NCBI GenBank assembly: GCA_021787845.1
Contig: JAJYLH010000028.1
Coordinates: forward strand, 1-64,000
Reading direction: 5' to 3'
DNA: 64,000 nt
Origin: Myxococcales bacterium
GTDB taxonomy: Bacteria > Myxococcota > Myxococcia > Myxococcales > JAJYLH01
The notes beneath the pieces were generated by a model that made no database searches, was not told where the DNA came from, and worked only from the letters and a program-made list of their open reading frames with translations. The position numbers and the translations under genes were made by a program. Shown in pieces: positions 34,547-43,224 of the stretch; within the stretch, counting starts at the first letter, position 1; every line of letters starts with the position of its first letter.

Positions 34547-35455
34547 CTAGTACGGCAGCTCGAAGTGCAGCGTGTAGGTGATCTCGGTGGCGACCGCCTG
34601 CCCGTTCAGCTTGCCCGGGCGGAAGCGGCAGCGCTTCAGGTCCTTTTCCGCGGCGACGTCGAACGGGTATTGCTTGTGCGTCCAGCTCACCACCCGAACG
34701 CGCGCGACGGAGCCGTCGGAATCGACGACGAGCTTCGCGATGACCGTGTCCTCGACCCCGTCCCGCCGGGCGGCGGGCGGATAGGTCTTGGCCATCTCGT
34801 CGTCCGACGGGCAGCCCAAGAGCGCCGGCGCCACCGGGAGCTCGTAGACCGGCACGTAACGCTTGGCCTTGTAGGGCTTCGCTTCTTTCGGCGCGGGCGC
34901 CACCGGGGTGAACGAACCCATCGCGGTGTTGCCGACGTTCATCGCGAAGCTGCCCGCGGTCGAGGTGGAGGAGAAGCTGATCCCGACCAGCGGAATCGGC
35001 TTCGGCGTCGCCTTCTTCGCCTCCACGGTGGGCGGCGGCGGTGCCGGTGGGGCCTGAACGGGGGGCGGCGGCGCTTTCGGAGGGGGCTTCACCGGCCGCG
35101 GCCGGAAGTGGCGGTAGACCCGCTGCGGCCGGGGCTTGGGCGGAGGCGGCGTCGGCTTGGGCGGCGGCGGCCGGGGCTTCTCTTCGACGACCGCGATCCG
35201 CACCCGTTCCGGCGGCGGCACGACCCGCGGCGAAAGCAGCCCCGCCGTGCGCAGCCCCGCCCAGACCGCGACGTGCGCGCCCGCCGAGACGAGAATCATC
35301 AGGAGAAGCAGGAGCGGTCCCGCCATCCGTTCGAGCGGCGACCGCCGCGGAGGAGCGAGCCTCGCCGGCGGCAGCGGGACCAGACCGACCCGTCGCCGGG
35401 GCGGACCATGCGGCGGACGGCGAGACCGCGGCGCAGTGGCGGTGGCTTCTCTCAT
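34547..35455 (-). CDS. TonB-like energy-transducing protein
   Basis: This 302-residue protein has a basic cytoplasmic N terminus and one membrane helix (about 45-68, PLLLLLMILVSAGAHVAVWA). A Pro/Lys-rich periplasm-spanning region follows (PPPPKPTPPPPKPRPQ) with a Ser/Thr/Gly segment, ending in a TonB C-terminal domain (YPPAARRDGVEDTVIAKLVV to the final TYTLHFELPY). It should couple the proton-motive force harvested by ExbB/ExbD to outer-membrane transporters. It is the last gene of the exbB-exbD-tonB set. No TonB-dependent receptor is in this window. Confidence 0.9.
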   Translation of the reverse strand: MREATATAPRSRRPPHGPPRRRVGLVPLPPARLAPPRRSPLERMAGPLLLLLMILVSAGAHVAVWAGLRTAGLLSPRVVPPPERVRIAVVEEKPRPPPPKPTPPPPKPRPQRVYRHFRPRPVKPPPKAPPPPVQAPPAPPPPTVEAKKATPKPIPLVGISFSSTSTAGSFAMNVGNTAMGSFTPVAPAPKEAKPYKAKRYVPVYELPVAPALLGCPSDDEMAKTYPPAARRDGVEDTVIAKLVVDSDGSVARVRVVSWTHKQYPFDVAAEKDLKRCRFRPGKLNGQAVATEITYTLHFELPY

Positions 35456-35494
35456 CGCCCTTTCAAAGCCCCCGCTCGCGGTCCTGCCGAACAG

Positions 35495-35914
35495 CTACGG
35501 TGCCGGTTCCTGCACCTTCTGGATTTCGATCGCGAACTTGGAAATGCCCTGCTCCTTGAGCAAGTCGAGCACGTGCACCACCATCCCGTGCAGGGCGCGC
35601 TTGTCCGCGCTGATCAGAGCCTGCAGGTCCGCCTTCTTCTGCGGCATCGCCTGAACCTGGCGGACGAGCCCGGCGTCGTCGACGGCGACCCCGTTCAGGT
35701 ACGTCTGCCCGTCTTTCTTGATCACGATCGCCAGGGTCTTCGCCGTCGTCTGCCCGGCGCTCGCCGCCTTCGGGAGCTGCACCAGAATCGCCTGCTTCAC
35801 GATGTAGGTCGCCGTCACCATGAAGATGATGAGCAAGACCAACATCACGTCCACCAGGGGCGTCACGTTGATGCCGGTGATCTCGCCGTCGTCGTTCTGG
35901 GCCGATGCCGCCAT
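35495..35914 (-). CDS. exbD: ExbD/TolR-type biopolymer transport protein
   Basis: This 139-residue ExbD has the single membrane helix with the essential Asp (GINVTPLVDVMLVLLIIFMV) and the periplasmic domain, including the Ile/Lys strand AIVIKKDGQTYLNG. It works with ExbB as the proton-driven motor for the TonB-like protein. It lies 31 bases after exbB and 39 before the tonB-like gene. Confidence 0.95.
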   Translation of the reverse strand: MAASAQNDDGEITGINVTPLVDVMLVLLIIFMVTATYIVKQAILVQLPKAASAGQTTAKTLAIVIKKDGQTYLNGVAVDDAGLVRQVQAMPQKKADLQALISADKRALHGMVVHVLDLLKEQGISKFAIEIQKVQEPAP

Positions 35915-35945
35915 CCGCCAGTGCTCCAGCTCTACAGGACCGCTG

Positions 35946-36641
35946 CTACTTGCCGTTCGCCGCCCGCGGCAGCACCACGGGAGCGCTCTCGGGTGGCACG
36001 CTCTCCAAGTGCGCCTGCAACGCGTCGCCCAAGAGCTCACCCCGGGCGGCGATGGTCTTCATCCAGCGAACGAAGGTGTTGTAGAGCGCCACCGCCGGCA
36101 GCGCCACGATGAGCCCCACCGCCGTCGCCACCAGCGCTTCCGAGATGCCGATCATGATGCCCGAGCCGCCGGCGGTCATCGTGCCCGCCTTGGCCGACCG
36201 CGCGAGCTCGGCGAAGGCGGAGATGATGCCCAGCACCGTCCCGAAGAGCCCGAGAAACGGCGCGTTGTTCCCGAGCGTCCCCAGAAACGAGAGGAACCGC
36301 TCGTAGCGCAGCCGCTCCTCCTTGATCACCTTTTCCACCACCATCCGGACGCTCGCCGGCCCCAGCGGCGCCGCCTCGATGCCCTGCCGCACCACCTCCG
36401 CCTCGAGACCGCGCCGGCTCTCCACCGCCTTCGCCGCGTCCTCGAGCTGCCCCCGCTGCAAGAGGCGCGCGATGTCGCCGACCTCGCCGATCGAGTGGCT
36501 GGAAAAGTAGATCGCCCGCTCGATCATCACCGCGATGCTCACCACGCTCAACCCGAGCAGCGTCCACAGCACCCAGCCGGCGCCCACCGACTCGAACGTC
36601 AGCGCGAGCTGCGTCACGATGCTTTCGGCACACAGAACCAT
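35946..36641 (-). CDS. exbB: ExbB/TolQ/MotA-type proton-channel protein
   Basis: This 231-residue protein has three membrane segments: GWVLWTLLGLSVVSIAVMIE near the N terminus, and two after residue 120 in NAPFLGLFGTVLGIISAFAE and SEALVATAVGLIVALPAVAL. The latter contain the conserved Thr and Gly/Pro residues of the family's proton path. It is the first gene of the exbB-exbD-tonB operon. The ATG at 36641 was chosen over an upstream one that adds 16 Arg/Lys-rich residues. Confidence 0.94.
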   Translation of the reverse strand: MVLCAESIVTQLALTFESVGAGWVLWTLLGLSVVSIAVMIERAIYFSSHSIGEVGDIARLLQRGQLEDAAKAVESRRGLEAEVVRQGIEAAPLGPASVRMVVEKVIKEERLRYERFLSFLGTLGNNAPFLGLFGTVLGIISAFAELARSAKAGTMTAGGSGIMIGISEALVATAVGLIVALPAVALYNTFVRWMKTIAARGELLGDALQAHLESVPPESAPVVLPRAANGK

Positions 36642-37122
36642 CGCCCCATCCCGTTTTCGGCCGTCCGTCTCGAAAGGTGCCCCGACCAAGGCGGCCGCGT
36701 CGAAATCGGGGCGCAGGATGATACTGCCCGCAAGGACGCCCGGCAGGTCAGGAGCGCCGAGTCGTTTCCCCGCGCGAAGGTCCGACGAGCCGCAACACCG
36801 CGCGTTCGGTTTCGCTTCCCTGGGCTTCGGGCACCCTGGCGCGGGCGGGAGGACACCAGCCCCGGGCGATCGTCAAGCCGAAAGCGGTGATCTCCGCCTT
36901 CCGGACGCGATGCCGACCTTTCCCGCGCTCCCCCGACCGCGGCTGAATTCCAAGAAAAGATCCACGGGCCGAGCGGCCGCCACCTTGACTTGACCCTCGC
37001 CTGGCCTCTACCCTCGCGGCCGCGCGGGCGCCGGATTCCCCGGCGAGAATCGACGCTGTCCGCCACCGCTTCCGTTCTCTTCCAGAGCAGAGGACGGGGA
37101 CCTTAAGACACCGAGGTCGACC
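36642..37122. other. Divergent gap with no recognised gene
   Basis: This 481-bp gap lies between exbB and the Cys-rich lipoprotein gene, which point away from each other. No repeat family, RNA or plausible gene was seen. It must carry both promoters. Confidence 0.5.
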
Positions 37123-38601
37123 ATGCTGCGTGACGCTCGTCCTCTCGGCCTTCTGCTCGCGCTGGGCTTGCTCGCGGCCGGCTGCGGGAGCTCGACCCCG
37201 CCACATCCTGGCGACGGCTCCACGGTCCTCGCCTGCGGGACCGCCGCCGACTGCCCGTCGGGGCAAGTCTGCCAGGGCGGCCTGTGCGTCACGGCCAAGC
37301 AGTGCAACAGCGACGCCGACTGCCCGTCCGGCGAGACGTGCAACCTGCTCCAGGGCACCTGCAACCAGGGCAACCAGCAGGCCGACGCTGGAAGCGACGC
37401 CGGCACCGACGCGGGCACCGACGGCGGCAACCCGCCGCCCGGGGGAAGCTGCACCACCAAGTACGACTGCGCGGCCGGGCAAATCTGCGGGTCCGACGGC
37501 AAGTGCGCGAACCCGCCGAGCCAGTGCACCAAGGACGCCGACTGCCCGCGCGGGAAGATCTGCAACTTCTCGAACCAGTGCGAGCCCGGCTGCTCCAGCC
37601 AACAGGACTGCGACCCGCCGATGCTCTGCCACCCGCAGAAGTTCATCTGCGATTACTGCTCGCTGTCGAACCCGTGCCCGCAGGGCCAGAGCTGCGTCGC
37701 CAGCTCCGGTGGCACTGCGCTCGACCATCCGCAGTGCGAAACGGCGGTCACGTGCACCACCACCCAGGATTGCGCGACCAACGCGCCGGGCACCGTCTGC
37801 AAGAACGGCGTCTGCGCCAACTGCACGGCGCACGCGGACTGCAACGTCGCGCCGTACAACGCGAACCCGGGGAACCAGACGAACCCGAACCCGCCCATCT
37901 GCGGGCCGAACGGGCTGTGCGGCGCCGCGCAGTCGAGCTGCACCGACCAGAACTGCCAGAGCCAGCTCAACAACCCGGACGCCTACTGCGACACCAGCCA
38001 GAACCCGCCGAACTGCGGCGTGTATCAGTGCACCAAGGACGCCGAGTGCACGAACTCCGACGGCTCGCCCGGCACCTGCAACCTGTCGACGCATACCTGC
38101 GCGACGTCTTCCTCGGGCGGTGACGGCGGAACGCCCACGGGGGGCTGCACTGGTTCGGCCCTGAGCCAGTGCCAGAGCCAATGCTCGCAGCCCGATCCGA
38201 CGACCGGGCTGCCGGGGTCGTGCAACACCGCGACCTGCACCTGCGCCGGCGCCAGCGGCGGCACGGGCGGCATGTGCACGACCGACAGCGACTGCCCGAG
38301 CACCCAGACGTGCTCGATGGGCATCTGCACCGACAAGGCGGTCGCCTCCGGTGGCGGCGCGTGCGACACGTTGACGTGCATCAGCGGCGGCTGCGTCGAC
38401 GCGGCCGACCCGAGCACGAGTTGCAGCTCGATGGGGTGCCTCCTGGGCTTGCTCGGCGGTGGCGGCGGCGGCACCGGCAGCGGCACCGCCTGCACGAGTG
38501 ATACCGACTGCACCGCCCCAGAGACCTGCCAGGGTACGATCTTGGGCATGTGCTTGAGCAGTTGCACCTGCGGCACCTCGTCCGCGGTTCCCTGCGAATA
38601 G
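37123..38601 (+). CDS. Cys-rich modular surface lipoprotein
   Basis: This 492-residue predicted lipoprotein has the signal MLRDARPLGLLLALGLLAAG with the lipobox Cys next (AAGCGSS). About ten modules of the pattern C-x5-DCP-x-G-x-x-C-x4-C follow (CGTAADCPSGQVCQGGLC, CNSDADCPSGETCNLLQGTC, CTKDADCPRGKICNFSNQC, CTTDSDCPSTQTCSMGIC). They resemble Dickkopf-N/EGF-like disulfide knots and are separated by Gly/Asp/Pro linkers. Such proteins are abundant on myxobacterial surfaces and are of unknown function. Cys pairing suggests a rigid extracellular rod or a binding scaffold. It is a single gene. Confidence 0.87.
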   Translation: MLRDARPLGLLLALGLLAAGCGSSTPPHPGDGSTVLACGTAADCPSGQVCQGGLCVTAKQCNSDADCPSGETCNLLQGTCNQGNQQADAGSDAGTDAGTDGGNPPPGGSCTTKYDCAAGQICGSDGKCANPPSQCTKDADCPRGKICNFSNQCEPGCSSQQDCDPPMLCHPQKFICDYCSLSNPCPQGQSCVASSGGTALDHPQCETAVTCTTTQDCATNAPGTVCKNGVCANCTAHADCNVAPYNANPGNQTNPNPPICGPNGLCGAAQSSCTDQNCQSQLNNPDAYCDTSQNPPNCGVYQCTKDAECTNSDGSPGTCNLSTHTCATSSSGGDGGTPTGGCTGSALSQCQSQCSQPDPTTGLPGSCNTATCTCAGASGGTGGMCTTDSDCPSTQTCSMGICTDKAVASGGGACDTLTCISGGCVDAADPSTSCSSMGCLLGLLGGGGGGTGSGTACTSDTDCTAPETCQGTILGMCLSSCTCGTSSAVPCE

Positions 38602-38673
38602 CTCTGATCGAAGAAGTTGGGCGGCCCGCGTCGTTCGGCGCGGGCCGTCGCGTTTCTCCGAGGGACGCGAAGC

Positions 38674-38883
38674 TCAGCGGCCGTAGACGTCGCCGGCGAG
38701 GCCGGGGTAGCGCGAAGCCTCCGGCCAGCTCGACTCCGGCAGTCGCGACTCCTCCGGTTCGAGCGCCGGCCCGGCCGCGCCAGCGGTCTGGGCAAGCGGC
38801 AGCGCTACCGGTGATCGATCGCGCTCCGGCTCGGTGGCTTCGCTCTCGTACCCTTCGTGGGCATTCGGTCGATCGCCTGGCAT
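38674..38883 (-). CDS. Small acidic protein of unknown function
   Basis: This 69-residue acidic, Pro/Ala/Glu-rich protein (EGYESEATEPERDRSPVALP) has no hydrophobic segment. A strong GAGGAGG sits six bases before the ATG at 38883, which is the main support. No family was recognised; the composition suggests a disordered peptide. It runs in the same direction as the oxidoreductase gene upstream, but a 9-bp-phased repeat lies between them. Confidence 0.5.
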   Translation of the reverse strand: MPGDRPNAHEGYESEATEPERDRSPVALPLAQTAGAAGPALEPEESRLPESSWPEASRYPGLAGDVYGR

Positions 38884-38946
38884 GGTGTGCCTCCTCTTCT
38901 CGTCAAGGTAGTGCGTCCCGCCGACAGGCGAAGCAATGGCCACGTC

Positions 38947-38988
38947 GATCCGACCGATCGGGCGAATCAGACCGATCGGTCCGATCGG
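38947..38988. repeat. 9-bp-phased GATC repeat, site 2
   Basis: GATC falls at 38947, 38956, 38974 and 38983, with AATC at the intervening phase position 38965. This is the same nine-base phase as the blocks at 34437, 41469 and 44437. It lies 24 bases downstream of the oxidoreductase stop. Confidence 0.88.
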
Positions 38989-39011
38989 CGTGCGCGGCAG
39001 GGCGAGCGCCG

Positions 39012-40073
39012 TCAGCCCTTCGCCCGCAGGTACTGCGGCGGCCAGTCGACGTCGACGCCCAGCTCCTTCGCCGCGTGGAGCGGGAAATACGGGTCGCGCA
39101 GGAGCTCCCGCGCGAGCAGCACCACGTCCGCCTGGCCCCTCGCGATGACCTCGTCCGCTTCCTCTGCGCCGGTGAGGAGCCCGACCGCGCCCGTCGCGAC
39201 GCCCACCTCGCGCCGAATCGCCTCCGCGAACGGCACCTGGTAGCCCGGTCGGAGCGGAATCTCCTGCGCCGGCGAGAGCCCGCCGCTCGAGCAATCGATG
39301 AGGTCGACGCCCAGCTCCTTGAGCCGCGCCGCGAGCTCCAGCGTCTGCGGCAGGTCCCAACCGCCCTCGACCCAGTCGGTCGCGGAGAGCCGCACGAACA
39401 GCGGCCGACCGGCCCAGGCATCACGCACCGCGGCAGCGATTCTGAGGGGCATCCGCATCCGGTTCTCGACGGTGCCGCCGTACTCGTCGGCGCGCCGGTT
39501 CGAAAGCGGCGAGAGAAACTCGTGCGCGAGGTAGCCGTGGGCGAAGTGCAGCTCGATCACCTCGAACCCCGCCTGCGCCGCCCGGCGGCTCGCCTCGACG
39601 AAATCGCGGACCACTTTCTCGATGCCGCCCGGGTCGAGCGCTACCGGTATGCCATAGCCCTCCTGGAAAGCGATGGCGCTGGGGGCGAGCGGCTGCCATC
39701 CCCCCTGGCCTGGCGGGATGAAGCCGTGACCCTTCCAGGGCGCCCGGGTCGAGGCCTTGCGGCCCGCGTGGGCGAGCTGGATGCCGGGATGCGCGCCCTG
39801 CCCTTTCAAGAAGCCGGTGATGCGCGAGAACGCCTCGGCTTGCGCGTCGTTCCACAGGCCGGTGTCCTCGGGCGAGATGCGGCCTTCGGGCGAGACGGCG
39901 GTCGCCTCGACGCACACCATCCCGGCGCCGCCCACCGCGCGGCTGCCCAGGTGGACGAGGTGCCAATCCGTCGGCACGCCGTCCACCGCCGAGTACTGGG
40001 CCATCGGCGAAACGAAGAGGCGGTTCTTGAACGTCAAGCCCCGCAGGGAGATCGGATCGAACAGGCTCGGCAT
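39012..40073 (-). CDS. Old-yellow-enzyme family oxidoreductase (YqjM-like)
   Basis: This 353-residue FMN-dependent ene-reductase/NADH:flavin oxidoreductase is of the YqjM subclass. It matches the subclass over its length: QLAHAGRKAS, the substrate-binding pair in HFAHGYLAHEFLSPLSN, FVRLSATDW, GVDLIDCSSGG, ATGAVGLL and ARELLRDPYF. The conserved Cys of YqjM (SPMCMYS, which tunes the flavin potential) is Ala25 here (SPMAQYS), while the Tyr two residues on is kept. It should reduce activated C=C bonds with NAD(P)H; the natural substrate is unknown. It has no operon partner other than the small acidic gene. Confidence 0.93.
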   Translation of the reverse strand: MPSLFDPISLRGLTFKNRLFVSPMAQYSAVDGVPTDWHLVHLGSRAVGGAGMVCVEATAVSPEGRISPEDTGLWNDAQAEAFSRITGFLKGQGAHPGIQLAHAGRKASTRAPWKGHGFIPPGQGGWQPLAPSAIAFQEGYGIPVALDPGGIEKVVRDFVEASRRAAQAGFEVIELHFAHGYLAHEFLSPLSNRRADEYGGTVENRMRMPLRIAAAVRDAWAGRPLFVRLSATDWVEGGWDLPQTLELAARLKELGVDLIDCSSGGLSPAQEIPLRPGYQVPFAEAIRREVGVATGAVGLLTGAEEADEVIARGQADVVLLARELLRDPYFPLHAAKELGVDVDWPPQYLRAKG

Positions 40074-40250
40074 CGGCTTTGAGGCTCCTCTTCGGCGCAG
40101 GCGATGGGTTTCTCTTCCGCGTCGCCCATCCTACAACTCCAAGGCAGCGCTTCCGGACCGGCGAGCCGGGTCTGCCGACCCGGTGCGCCTTGACAGGCGT
40201 CGCGCCCGGCGCGATGTGAACGCCGCTTTCTCGGCCTCGGGAGGCGCCTG

Positions 40251-41450
40251 ATGCAGGTCCTGGTCGCGGATTCCCTTCCCATCGCCCAGCTCGAGGGCTT
40301 GCGCGCGCTCGGGGTCGAAGTGCGCTACGAGCCCGGACTGGGAGCACAAGCGCTACCGCTCGCCGCGCGGGACGCGACGGTGCTGGTGGTGCGCTCGACC
40401 GAGGTCAACGCCGCGGTTTTCGAGCAGGCGCGGGGGCTGAGCCTCGTCGTGCGCGCGGGCGCGGGCGTCAACACCATCGACGTCAAGGCGGCGAGCGCCC
40501 GCGGCGTCTATGTCGCGAACTGCCCGGGCCAGAACTCCATCGCGGTGGCCGAGCTCGCCTGGGGGCTGATTCTCGGCCTCGACCGGCGCATTCCGGCGGG
40601 CGTCCAGTCGCTGCGCGAAGGCCATTGGCGGAAGAAGGAGTTCGGCAAGGCCCGCGGCCTCTTCGGGCGCACGCTGGGCATCCTCGGCGCGGGCGCCATC
40701 GGCCGGCAGGTGGGCCGGCGCGGCCTCGCGTTCGGGATGCGGGTCGTCGCCTGCTCCATCGACCTGACGGCGGCGAAAGCGCGCGAGCTGGGGTTCGACT
40801 TCGCCGACGATCCGCTCGCGCTCGCGCAACAGAGCGACGTCCTCACCGTCCACGTGCCCGCTTCGGCCGTGACCAAGGGGCTCGTTTCGCGCGAGGTGCT
40901 GGCCGCGCTCCACGACGGCGCGCTCTTCATCAACACCGCGCGCGCCGACGTGGTCGACCAGGTGGCGCTCCTCACGGAGGCTCGAAGAGGCCGGCTGCGC
41001 ATCGGCGTCGACGTCTTCGCGGGGGAGCCCAAGACCGGAGAAGCCGAGTTCGACAGCGAGCTCGCAAAGCTGCCGGACGTCTATGGCACGCACCACATCG
41101 GCGCTTCCACGGAGCAGGCGCAGGACGCGATCGCGGCGGAGACGGTGCGCATCATCGAGAGCTTCCTCAAGCGCGGCGAGGTCCCCAACTGCGTGAACAT
41201 CGCGGAGAAGACGCCCGCGAGCTGGCAGATGATCGTCCGCCACCAGGACCGGGTCGGGGTGCTCGCGAACGTGCTCGACCTGGTGCGCGAGGCGGGCATC
41301 AACGTGCAGGAGCTGGAGAACACGGTGTTCGAGGGGGCGAACGCCGCCTGCTGCAAGGTGCAGCTCGATGCACGGCCTGCGGAAGCGCTGCTGGAGCGCA
41401 TCCGCGCGAGCGAGGAGATCATCTTCGTGGACCTGGTCGCGCTGGGGTGA
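40251..41450 (+). CDS. D-3-phosphoglycerate dehydrogenase-like 2-hydroxyacid dehydrogenase with ACT domain
   Basis: This 399-residue protein has the NAD motif LGILGAGAIGRQVGRRGLAF. Its catalytic residues are in the usual order: Arg in NTARADVVDQ, Glu in VFAGEPKTGE and His in YGTHHIGAST. A C-terminal ACT domain follows (VRHQDRVGVLANVLDLVREA). This is the layout of short SerA enzymes, which make 3-phosphohydroxypyruvate for serine synthesis with serine feedback through the ACT domain. The usual NTxRG is NTARA here. GGGAGG lies seven bases before the ATG. No other serine genes are adjacent, so a relative acting on another hydroxyacid is possible. Confidence 0.9.
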   Translation: MQVLVADSLPIAQLEGLRALGVEVRYEPGLGAQALPLAARDATVLVVRSTEVNAAVFEQARGLSLVVRAGAGVNTIDVKAASARGVYVANCPGQNSIAVAELAWGLILGLDRRIPAGVQSLREGHWRKKEFGKARGLFGRTLGILGAGAIGRQVGRRGLAFGMRVVACSIDLTAAKARELGFDFADDPLALAQQSDVLTVHVPASAVTKGLVSREVLAALHDGALFINTARADVVDQVALLTEARRGRLRIGVDVFAGEPKTGEAEFDSELAKLPDVYGTHHIGASTEQAQDAIAAETVRIIESFLKRGEVPNCVNIAEKTPASWQMIVRHQDRVGVLANVLDLVREAGINVQELENTVFEGANAACCKVQLDARPAEALLERIRASEEIIFVDLVALG

Positions 41451-41468
41451 CGGGCGTTCGTCGGCCCC

Positions 41469-41504
41469 GATCGGACCGATCGGTCGGATCGGTCGGATCG
41501 GTCT
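41469..41504. repeat. 9-bp-phased GATC repeat, site 3
   Basis: GATC lies at 41469, 41478, 41487 and 41496, exactly nine bases apart; the last two units are identical (GGATCGGTC). The block is in the convergent gap between the SerA-like and sugar-transferase genes. Confidence 0.9.
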
Positions 41505-41557
41505 GGCGCGCGGTCGTCGGGCAGGCGCCAAGGGTCGCCCGGGAACCCGGCGGCGGT

Positions 41558-42946
41558 CTAGTACGCGTTCTTCGAGAGAAACCCACCGAGCGCCGTGCGC
41601 AGCAGAATCTTGAAGTCCAGCCACAGCGACCAGTGCTCGATGTAGTAGAGGTCGCGTTCGATGCGCTTTTCCACGCTCGTCGACCCCCGCCAGCCCTCCA
41701 CCTGAGCGAGACCGGTCAAGCCACTCTTGACCTTGTGCCGGAGGTTGTAGCGGGGAATCTGCTTCTTGAACGCCTCGATGAAGATGGGCCGCTCCGGACG
41801 CGGACCGACCAGGCTCATCTCCCCTTTCAAGATGTTGAAGACCTGCGGCAGCTCGTCGATGGAGAACTTGCGCAGGAAACGGCCGAGCCTGGTGGTCCGG
41901 GCATCGTCCGCGGTCGCCCATTTCGCGCCGTTCTGCTCCGCGTCCTGGCGCATCGAACGGAACTTCAAGAGCCGGAAGGTCCGGCCGTCCAGCCCCATCC
42001 GCTCCTGCGCGAAGAAGACGGAACCGGTGCCGGAGAGCTTGAGGGCGACGGCGGTCGCGAGGAGTACGGGAGCGGTGCCGATGAGCATGAGCGACCCGAA
42101 AATCAGGTCGAAGGCGCGCTTGCCCACCGCGTCCCAGCCGTGAATCGGCCCGTGGGCGAGGGCGACGATGGGCATCCCGTCGATTTCCTCGACCCCGCCG
42201 TTGAGCGTCATGAACTGGTAGAGGTCGGGCACCACCTTCACGTCCGCGGTGTGGGTCGACAAGGTGACGAGCAGGTCGCGTACGCGGTGGTGCAAGGAGA
42301 GCGGGAGCGCGATGTAGACCTGATCGATCTGTCGGGAGCCGAGGACCTGCTCCAGGTCGTCGTAGGTCCCGAGCACCTCGACGCCCCCCAACGCGCGGCC
42401 GACCCGGCGCTCGTCGCGGGCGAGCAGCCCCACCACCTTGACCCCGTACTCGCGCCGCGCCTCCAGCCGCTGGGCGACGGTCCGGCCGAGCTTGCCAGCG
42501 CCGATGACGAGCGCGTAGCGCAGGTTGTGCCCGCGGCGGCGCACCTCGGCGATGAGGTTTCGCGCGACCGCGCGGGTGAGGCTCATCAGCGAGAAATCGA
42601 CGAGCCCGAAGAGCACCAGGGTGAAGCGGCTGTACCGGGGGCGCAGGAAATAGGTGGAGGCGACGAGGAGCAGGAGCGCTAGCGCTATCGATTGGAAGAT
42701 GGAGAAGACTTCGGCCAGCCGGGTGGCGAACCGGTGCGAGCGGTAGAGCCCGCTCATCCGGAAGACCAGGGTGAAGATGACGACGGCCATCGCGAGCTGG
42801 CCGAACGACTGGGCGACGGGGACCGGGCCGAAGGCGGCGAAAGCCGTCGAACGAACGAAGAACGCCAGCGCGAAGCTGACGACGAGCAGGGCCATGTCGA
42901 ACAGCCACAGCAGCGAGGCGACGAACTGGGTGTACTTGCGAATCAT
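41558..42946 (-). CDS. Undecaprenyl-phosphate sugar phosphotransferase (WbaP/WcaJ type)
   Basis: This 462-residue polyprenyl-phosphate hexose-1-phosphate transferase starts exopolysaccharide or O-antigen repeat-unit synthesis on the inner membrane. Four N-terminal membrane helices (to about 125) precede a CoA-binding-like domain (ALVIGAGKLGRTVAQRLEAR). A fifth hydrophobic stretch (AFDLIFGSLMLIGTAPVLLA) leads to the catalytic part with LLKFRSMRQDAE, SIDELPQVFNILKGEMSLVG and RPERP. The length matches full-size WbaP/WcaJ enzymes. A glycosyltransferase gene lies 278 bases upstream on the same strand; no wzx/wzy is in view. Confidence 0.95.
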   Translation of the reverse strand: MIRKYTQFVASLLWLFDMALLVVSFALAFFVRSTAFAAFGPVPVAQSFGQLAMAVVIFTLVFRMSGLYRSHRFATRLAEVFSIFQSIALALLLLVASTYFLRPRYSRFTLVLFGLVDFSLMSLTRAVARNLIAEVRRRGHNLRYALVIGAGKLGRTVAQRLEARREYGVKVVGLLARDERRVGRALGGVEVLGTYDDLEQVLGSRQIDQVYIALPLSLHHRVRDLLVTLSTHTADVKVVPDLYQFMTLNGGVEEIDGMPIVALAHGPIHGWDAVGKRAFDLIFGSLMLIGTAPVLLATAVALKLSGTGSVFFAQERMGLDGRTFRLLKFRSMRQDAEQNGAKWATADDARTTRLGRFLRKFSIDELPQVFNILKGEMSLVGPRPERPIFIEAFKKQIPRYNLRHKVKSGLTGLAQVEGWRGSTSVEKRIERDLYYIEHWSLWLDFKILLRTALGGFLSKNAY

Positions 42947-43224
42947 TCGAGCGCTCCACCCGCGCCAAGGGCGCTTGGCGCGGCGCGCAATCTAGCAAGA
43001 ATCATGCGCGAGCGCTCGCCGAAGCCATTCTCCAAGCGCCCGAAATTACTGAAGATTATCGACGGCCGGACGGCGCCCGACTGTTCAGGATCTGGACAGC
43101 GGGCTCCCACCGCGACGTCGATGCCGGAGTTCGGGTCGCCGGAGCGGTGGAAACAGCGGTCGTCTTCTCCGGGGCGAGCGGTTCTCTGCGCCGGCGTGGT
43201 CACGCCCGCGTCTCCCCGAGGAGG

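Noticed and set aside
36748-38181. A 477-codon minus-strand frame opposite the Cys-rich lipoprotein
   Set aside because: Arg/Ala/Val low-complexity shadow; the plus strand has a lipobox and regular Cys modules.
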